Assembly (NCBI GenBank): GCA_905235495.1 | Contig: CAJOMK010000052.1 | Span: 1 to 10,470 of the forward strand | Direction of reading: 5' to 3' | From: an uncultured Methanobrevibacter sp. | GTDB taxonomy: Archaea > Methanobacteriota > Methanobacteria > Methanobacteriales > Methanobacteriaceae | DNA: 10,470 nt | In this document: in pieces, positions 6,130-10,470 of the stretch | Numbering within the stretch: position 1 is the first letter of the stretch | Layout of the letters: each line of letters starts with the position of its first letter | Notes under the pieces: generated by a model | Databases searched by the model: none | What the model was told of the DNA's origin: nothing | The model's input: only the letters and a program-made list of their open reading frames with translations | Position numbers and translations under genes: made by a program

Positions 6130-6969
6130 ATGATAACAGAAAAACAAATTGAAGATACCATTTATCAATTATACAAACAGGTTGCTATCGTTCTTAATGA
6201 TGATGTCAAATGTGCACTTGAATATGCTCTTAAACGTGAGGATAGTGACTTAGGTAAGCTAAATATTGAAGCTATCTTAAAGAATATTGAACTTGCAGAA
6301 GAAAAGTCAATTCCAATGTGCCAAGATACAGGGTTACCTATAATTTTTGTAAAGCTTGGTAAGGTTCATGTTGAAAATCTTTATGAAGGAATCAAAAAAG
6401 GAGTGGCTAAAGCTACTTCAGAAGTTCCACTTAGACCAAATGTGGTTGATCCTATCACAAGGAAAAACTCTGGAAATGTAGGAGACAAAGTGCCTATTGT
6501 AGATATTGAATTAATTGATGAAAACTACATAGAATTCACTATCATGCCTAAAGGATTCGGCAGCGAAAACAACAATGCTCTTAAGATGGCACTTCCTGCT
6601 GAAGGAATCGAAGGAGTAAAGGACTTTGTTGTTGAAACAGCACTAAAGGCAGGTGGTAAGCCTTGCCCTCCTATCGTAGTAGGTGTTGGAATAGGTGGAA
6701 GTTCTGACATGGCATTGAAATTAGGTAAAAAAGCACTTCTTGGGAAAGTGGGAGAACGTAATCCAGACTCAACAATAGCTGAAATGGAACTTGAATGTCT
6801 TGAAAGAATTAATAAGGACGGTAAAGGGCCAATGGGTATTGGAGGCAGAACAACTGCACTTGATGTAAAGATTTTGAAGATGGACACTCATACTGCAGGG
6901 CTTCCAGTTGGTGTAGTAATACAATGTTGGGCCGACAGACATGCGACAGCCCGTATAGAAGATAAATAA
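6130..6969 (+). CDS. fumA: fumarate hydratase (class I), alpha subunit
   Basis: A 279-residue alpha subunit of the two-subunit, [4Fe-4S]-dependent fumarase, which converts malate and fumarate in the partial reductive TCA branch to 2-oxoglutarate. Likely cluster cysteines are C64 in MCQDTG, C179 in GGKPCPP and C266 in IQCWADRH. Other family marks are MPKGFGSENNNALKM (139-153), GVGIGGSSD (185-193), MGIGGRTTALDVKI (235-248) and the basic DRHATARI end. Length is typical and nothing is missing. The beta subunit gene is not in this window. The ribosome binding site is poor: only GTGAT at 6122-6126, three bases before the ATG, so expression may rely on a short leader. The closest relative activity that could be confused with it is L(+)-tartrate dehydratase alpha; fumarase is more likely in a methanogen next to por. 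Confidence 0.93.
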   Translation: MITEKQIEDTIYQLYKQVAIVLNDDVKCALEYALKREDSDLGKLNIEAILKNIELAEEKSIPMCQDTGLPIIFVKLGKVHVENLYEGIKKGVAKATSEVPLRPNVVDPITRKNSGNVGDKVPIVDIELIDENYIEFTIMPKGFGSENNNALKMALPAEGIEGVKDFVVETALKAGGKPCPPIVVGVGIGGSSDMALKLGKKALLGKVGERNPDSTIAEMELECLERINKDGKGPMGIGGRTTALDVKILKMDTHTAGLPVGVVIQCWADRHATARIEDK

Positions 6970-7030
6970 TATTTACAAATATGATTATTTTTATTAGTTC
7001 AAGGAATAATTTTTAAAAATGGGGAATTTT

Positions 7031-8618
7031 ATGATACTTATTATAACCGGACACTTAGCCTATCCTTTAGTAAAGGAAATGGCTGACAAATCAAAAAAGG
7101 AAGCAGTGGTGCATATAGCAGAGACACAAGTAGCTGCTTTCTTGACTCCTGCTCAAATAATCAAAGAAATCCATGAGCATTTTGAAGATAGATTGGATGA
7201 TATTGATTTGATACTAGTTCCAGGTTTAATAAGAAAAGATACATTTCTTATTGCAGAAGAATTCAATATTCCTTGCTACAAGGCATCAACTGATGCTGCA
7301 GACCTTGCTATGGTTTTGGACCTTGTCGATGATTTGGAACTATCACAGTCCACTCCTGCTGATAAATTGGTAATAGAGGAAAAAAAGAAGCAAGCATTGA
7401 AATTCATTGAAGACTTTGAAAATGATATGGAAAAGAGAGATGAATTGCTTAAGAAAGAAAACAACATTCTTGTTGGAAACCTTCCTGTTGGTGAGGATTT
7501 CCCAATGAGGGTACTCTCTGAGATTGCAAGTGCTCCTATTTTATCAAAAGAGGACTTGATTAAAAAGGCAGAATTCTTCATTGCTTCTGGCGCTGACATG
7601 ATAGACATTGGTATGATTGCTGGTGAAGACCGATCTGATGAGATACCTGATTTGATTGATACATTAAGACCAATCGTAGGAGATAGGCCTTTAACTATTG
7701 ACACATTGAATCCTAAGGAAATTGAAGCAGCTGTAAACCATGGTATTGATATGGTCTTAAGTTTAGACAATGGTAATTATGAGGAAGTATTGCCTTTATT
7801 GAAGGAAAAGAATGTTCCTGCAGTTTTATTGCCAACTAATTACAGTGGAGGTTATGTGCCTCACTCTCCTGAAGATAGGGTGGCATCTATGCAAAAGCTA
7901 GTTGAAGCTTGTGACGGTCTTGAAGTTATTTGCGACTTGATTTTAGACCCTGTCAACAGTGCAAGCCTTGTATATTCAATCATTGCATTCCACGATTATC
8001 ATGAAATTGACAAGAGGCCAATGTTCTTTGGTATAGGGAATGTAATCGAGCTTATGGATACTGATTCTGTAGGTGCAAATGCAGTTCTTGCAGGAACTTG
8101 GTGCAAGCATACTCTTCACTCCTGAGGAAAGTGGCAAGACCTATGGAAGTGTAAGGGAATTGGCAATTGCGTCTAAAATGATGTTTTTAGCTAAAAACAG
8201 ACAGTCCATTCCTAAGGATTTAGGTGTTGACCTTCTTGTATTCAAGGACAAGAAGAAAAGGTTTGACTTGAAGCAGGATGACAATGTTCCTACAGTAAAA
8301 CAGGATGCACCTATCAAGTTTGTAAGGGATAAGGCAGGAAGCTTTAAGATTCGAGTGGAACATGCAATTAGCGTTAAGGATTCTTATATAGTTGCAACTC
8401 ACTTTAAGAAAACAAAGCCAACCATAAGCTTTGAAGGAAGGTCTGCAAGTGAAATCTATGAAGAGATTATTGAAAAGGGTCTTGTAACTAGATTGGATCA
8501 TGCAGCATATATTGGTAAGGAATTGGAAAAGGCAGAGATTGCAATGCTCACTGGAAAAGAGTATGTTCAAGATTTTGAATTATTTAAGGGTCCTGAAGAA
8601 TTTATCAAACAAAAATAG
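7031..8618 (+). pseudogene. dihydropteroate synthase-related pterin-binding protein, split by a frameshift near 8093
   Basis: A methanogen DHPS-related protein (TIGR00284 type as I recognise it). The first frame (7031-8125) has an N-terminal MILIITGHLAYPLVK domain (about 1-150) and a DHPS-like TIM barrel with GADMIDIGM (about 187-195), TIDTLNP (about 222-228) and GIGNVIELMDTDSVGANAVLAG. At 8093-8096 it runs out of frame into a stop at 8125. The family continues in the next frame with ELGASILFTPEESGKT and a C-terminal DUF4346-like domain (RLDHAAYIGKELEKAE, YVQDFEL), ending at 8618. Homologues as I remember them carry three or four more residues between LAG and ELGA, so a deletion of about 8 or 11 bases is more likely than one extra base. 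The start at 7031 has GGGG at 7021-7024; 7019 is less likely. Exact reaction unknown to me; a pterin or methanopterin-related ligand is inferred from the fold. Confidence 0.83.
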
Positions 8619-8684
8619 TATTTTTAATATAAAATTAATTATTTTTTTAGATTAAATATTTCAAAAATTAGCATTTATTTTTTA

Positions 8685-8718
8685 GGAGGCAAGAATTTGC
8701 CTCCATATTTTTATCATT
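8685..8718 (+). terminator. strong terminator after the DHPS-related gene
   Basis: GGAGGCAA (8685-8692) and TTGCCTCC (8697-8704) form a perfect eight-base-pair stem, GC-rich against its surroundings, with loop GAAT. T-rich sequence follows to about 8718. It lies between the convergent ends of the DHPS-related gene and the minus-strand DUF389 gene. It is the most stable hairpin in the window by eye. Confidence 0.75.
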
Positions 8719-8753
8719 TTTACAAAATTGTTAAAGCATATAATAAACAGCTA

Positions 8754-9546
8754 TTATACTAGGTATCGCACATTATGAAACGACGTATTTTTCATTCTCT
8801 TTCTGTTAATTCCATCATGTGGTATTTTCACAATGCTTAAAATAATACATGCTGCAAGGAAAATGAAGTATGCGTTTATGATAAAGAGATAACTCGCTCC
8901 AAGAGCATGTCTAATCTTCCATTTGCGATTGAATATCCACAGGTACATAATGGAGGCATCAATGCTGTTGCAATTGCAACACCTGGGATAACAGTGTTTG
9001 TTTTATCAATTTTTGTTTGTCCAATGATTCCTGCTAGCCCACCAAAGAATGCAATTAGCACATCATAGAAACTTGGGGATGTTCTAGCAAGCAATTCAAC
9101 AGTTGGTTCTTTTACTGGAGAGAGAGGAAAAAATAGATTGGCGCTGCTGCAACACTTATTGCAATCTGCATTCTAAAACTGATTGTATAGTTTTTCATCA
9201 CTCTAAAGTCATTGGCTACGCTTCCATATGCTGTAGCAAGTATACTTCCCATTATAGGGGAAACCAACATTGCACCTATAATCACTGCGGTGGAACTCAT
9301 ATTAAGTCCAACGGATGCGATTATCATTGCACATACCAATACACACAAATTGGTTCCAGTAATTATTCCCCCATCCAAGAGACGTGAACGAATTTCTTCA
9401 TGTGATGCAGCATCCTCTTTTAATGAAAATGCTTTACTTAAATGTTCCTTTATGGTTTCATTTTCTTTTCTTTAATGTTCTTTCCTAGTTTCATTTTCTT
9501 TTTTTAAATGTTCTTTCAGTGATTCATTTTCTTCTCTCAATTTCAT
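8754..9546 (-). pseudogene. DUF389 multi-pass membrane protein, broken by a stop codon and two frameshifts
   Basis: The minus strand from the ATG at 9546 encodes a charged coiled-coil leader (MKLREENESLKEHLKKENET) and then DUF389: EIRSRLLDGGIITGTN, helices LCVLVCAMIIASVG, STAVIIGAMLVSPIMG, LLARTSPSFYDVLIAFFGGLAGIIG, TVIPGVAIATALMPPLCTCGYSIANG and ALGASYLFIINAYFIFLA. Three lesions cut it. The first is an in-frame TAA at 9472-9474, where the neighbouring repeats have TTA. The second is a frame change at 9117-9127 in a CT/GA dinucleotide run, fixed by removing two bases (LSPVKEPTVELLART). The third is a frame change near 8925, after IANG. Repaired length is about 264 residues. DUF389 proteins are membrane proteins of unknown function. 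Three independent lesions make a true pseudogene likely. Open frames on the opposite strand here are shadows. Confidence 0.86.
9440..9546 (-). repeat. 33-bp tandem repeats in the DUF389 leader
   Basis: Codons 12-22 (9481-9513) and 23-33 (9448-9480) are near-identical 11-codon units with the pattern E-H-L-x-K-E-N-E-T-x-K. A degenerate unit precedes them (codons 1-11, ending REENESLK) and a partial one follows (EHLSK). An 11-residue period fits a hendecad coiled coil. The stop codon TAA at 9472-9474 lies in the third position of the second full unit. Slipped replication over such repeats gives copy-number change in multiples of 11 codons without loss of frame. Confidence 0.7.
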
Positions 9547-9580
9547 ACTATCCGTTCCTTGTCTCCAAAAAAAGTCTTGT

Positions 9581-9587
9581 TTATATA
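9581..9587 (-). promoter_or_regulatory. probable TATA box of the DUF389 gene
   Basis: On the minus strand this reads TATATAA, within CATATATAA. It lies about 35-40 bases before the ATG at 9546, so the leader would be only about 10-15 bases. AAGGA at 9555-9559 is the nearest ribosome binding site. Confidence 0.4.
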
Positions 9588-9606
9588 TGTATTTAGCGTT
9601 AATATT

Positions 9607-9679
9607 AATTAAGTTAATCGTTTTACTTAATTTTAATTTTCATGAAATTTATTCACAATTTCATGTAAAATTTTTACAT
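9607..9679. promoter_or_regulatory. cluster of three inverted repeats between divergent genes
   Basis: Three separate perfect inverted repeats lie in 73 bases. AATTAAGT (9607-9614) faces ACTTAATT (9625-9632). CATGAAATT (9641-9649) faces AATTTCATG (9657-9665). ATGTAAAA (9663-9670) faces TTTTACAT (9672-9679), around one base. They sit between the DUF389 and DUF308 start regions and could be operators or overlapping hairpins. No regulator is identifiable here. Confidence 0.4.
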
Positions 9680-9719
9680 ATTTCTTTATAGTTATTTTTC
9701 GATTGATAGATTTTGGTCA

Positions 9720-9743
9720 TTTTTATAATAAAAAGTATAAATA
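9720..9743 (+). promoter_or_regulatory. probable promoter of the DUF308 gene
   Basis: Two TATA-like sequences, TTTATAATA at 9721-9729 and TATAAATA at about 9736-9743, lie 35-55 bases before the ATG at 9776. The first leaves a leader of about 25 bases and fits the spacing seen at the por promoter better. Confidence 0.38.
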
Positions 9744-9775
9744 TCATCATAAATAAATATGGGGCTGGTGATTTA

Positions 9776-10298
9776 ATGAATAATACAAAATTATTAGGAA
9801 TTTTATTAATTTTATTAGGTATTATATATTATAGCCTACCCATTGGTAAGTGCAGGGGTAGTCTCTATATTTGCAGGCTTAAGTTTAATAGATCTTGGTT
9901 TAGTGTTAATCTTTAATTCATTTTCATTACGGAGTGTTTCTACTGGCAGTTCAGTGCTTAATATATTGTTAGGGCTTTTATTGATACTATTGGGATTCAT
10001 GTTCTTTGTTGATTTAGCTCCATTAGCTTTCCTTACAGCATACAACTTTTATTTGATTGCAATCATATTGATGGTTGTAGGTATTCTCGGTATTATTTAT
10101 TCTGAAGGCATATCCAGATGGGGATTTGTATTGATATTGATTCTCGGTATCATTGCATTCCTCTTAGGTATTTTCGCAATAACTGACCCATTATTTATCA
10201 TAGTTTTAGTCGGTGTAGTTTTAATTGTTAGAGGAGTGCTCTACTTAACTGTAGGCGTTGCTTTTGATCAATTGATCGTTACGAAGGCAGTTAATTAA
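9776..10298 (+). pseudogene. DUF308 / HdeD-like six-helix membrane protein with a frameshift near 9824
   Basis: The start is the ATG at 9776 with GGTGAT at 9767-9772. The first frame reads MNNTKLLGILLILLGI and then loses the family pattern, ending at 9916. The other frame, open from about 9819 to the stop at 10298, reads YIIAYPLVSAGVVSIFAGLSLIDLGLVLIF and continues as a complete DUF308 protein. Removing one A in the AT run at 9819-9833 joins them (LLGIYIIAYPLVSAG), giving about 173 residues with about six hydrophobic helices (near residues 5-25, 27-47, 57-75, 83-105, 109-130 and 135-155). HdeD/DUF308 proteins are small membrane proteins, linked to acid resistance in Escherichia coli; the archaeal role is unknown. 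The TTG at 9843 has no ribosome binding site, so a separate start there is unlikely. Only one lesion, in low-complexity DNA, so a sequencing error is possible. Confidence 0.82.
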
Positions 10299-10307
10299 TT
10301 TAAATTT

Positions 10308-10340
10308 GAGGAATTTTTTCCTCTATAACTTTTTTTTTTT
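10308..10340 (+). terminator. terminator after the DUF308 gene
   Basis: GAGGAA (10308-10313) pairs with TTCCTC (10318-10323) around TTTT, followed by 11 T at 10330-10340. It begins nine bases after the DUF308 stop. Confidence 0.72.
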
Positions 10341-10470
10341 ATTTTTCAAGAGGGCGACTCGCAAAAAAATGTTTTTTTTTTAATTTTCTATTTAATCCTT
10401 TTTTGATTTTTTCCCAATTTATTTTTTTTATGTGTTTTGATTTTCGTTTGTTATTTGTTTTAGTCTTGCA
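10339..10470 (-). other. possible C-terminal end of a minus-strand gene, weak
   Basis: From the window edge the minus strand stays open for 43 codons and stops at 10341-10339. The reading is very Lys/Asn-rich (KHIKKINWEKIKKGLNRKLK, ending FASRPLEK). The other two frames on this strand stop early. In DNA this rich in A runs, a Lys-rich open frame can arise by chance. The small GC-rich island at 10350-10362 (gagggcgactcgc) falls inside it. It matches no family I recognise. If real, it is the basic tail of a gene lying mostly beyond the window and converging on DUF308. Confidence 0.25.

Noticed and set aside
6525..6887. 120-codon open frame on the minus strand inside fumA
   Set aside because: It is antisense to a well-conserved enzyme, has no ribosome binding site, and its Ser/Pro-rich translation is what the opposite strand of fumA yields.
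7276..7770. 164-codon open frame on the minus strand inside the DHPS-related gene
   Set aside because: A Ser/Ile/Phe-rich shadow of the plus-strand gene; no family resemblance and no start signal.
8073..8618. 181-residue plus-strand frame as an independent gene
   Set aside because: It starts inside the barrel domain without a ribosome binding site, and its first residues are out-of-frame sequence; it is the C-terminal part of the interrupted DHPS-related protein.
9103..9475. Two plus-strand open frames of 94 and 87 codons
   Set aside because: They lie opposite the DUF389 gene. The minus-strand reading matches a known family, while these do not and contain Cys/His/Tyr noise.
10348..10365. 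GC-rich island gagggcgactcgc as a structured RNA or attachment site
   Set aside because: The GCGA/TCGC arms leave a one-base loop and there is no longer stem or second copy in the window.
1..10470. tRNA, rRNA, CRISPR array, transposase or integrase genes
   Set aside because: I looked for GC-rich structured stretches, regular repeats and the relevant protein motifs and found none.

Overview
The window reads as part of a chromosome of an AT-rich methanogenic archaeon of the Methanobacteriales, most likely Methanobrevibacter. Three things point there: a six-gene porCDABEF-type operon for pyruvate:ferredoxin oxidoreductase, which carries the two extra polyferredoxin genes typical of hydrogenotrophic methanogens; archaeal signals (TTTATATA-type TATA boxes, GGAGG/GGTGAT ribosome binding sites, T-rich 3' ends); and homologues of families common in that group (a DHPS-related pterin-binding protein, DUF389 and DUF308 membrane proteins, a zinc ribbon-membrane-OB-fold protein). 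The genus is an inference from protein similarity as I recognise it; no search was run.

Layout. 1-139: 5' end of a minus-strand gene starting with a zinc ribbon. 140-810: very AT-rich intergenic region with a repeated half-site (TTTATCAT/ATGATAAA) and the por promoter. 811-4684: porC, porD, porA, porB, porE, porF, all intact on the plus strand with tight spacing, followed by a hairpin/T-tract terminator. 4685-5163: AT-rich gap. 5164-5851: zinc ribbon/OB-fold protein broken by a frameshift at a run of nine A. 5852-6129: gap containing a possible 94-bp inverted-repeat element and a terminator hairpin. 6130-6969: intact fumarate hydratase alpha subunit. 7031-8618: DHPS-related protein split by a frameshift near 8093. 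8685-8704: strong terminator. 8754-9546 (minus): DUF389 membrane protein with a nonsense codon and two frameshifts. 9547-9775: divergent promoter region packed with inverted repeats. 9776-10298: DUF308/HdeD-like membrane protein with a frameshift near 9824. 10308-10340: terminator. 10341-10470: AT-rich edge with a weak Lys-rich open frame on the minus strand.

How it works together. PorCDAB makes pyruvate from acetyl-CoA, CO2 and reduced ferredoxin, and PorE/PorF (four predicted [4Fe-4S] clusters each) probably deliver electrons. Fumarate hydratase belongs to the partial reductive TCA branch that starts from the pyruvate so formed (pyruvate to oxaloacetate, malate, fumarate, succinate, 2-oxoglutarate). 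The central-carbon genes are all intact, while the four genes of unclear or accessory function are all interrupted. That is either real gene decay or a mix of decay and base-calling error, and it is the most unusual property of the window. I did not find a clearly new defence or mobile system; there is no CRISPR array, tRNA, rRNA or transposase gene.
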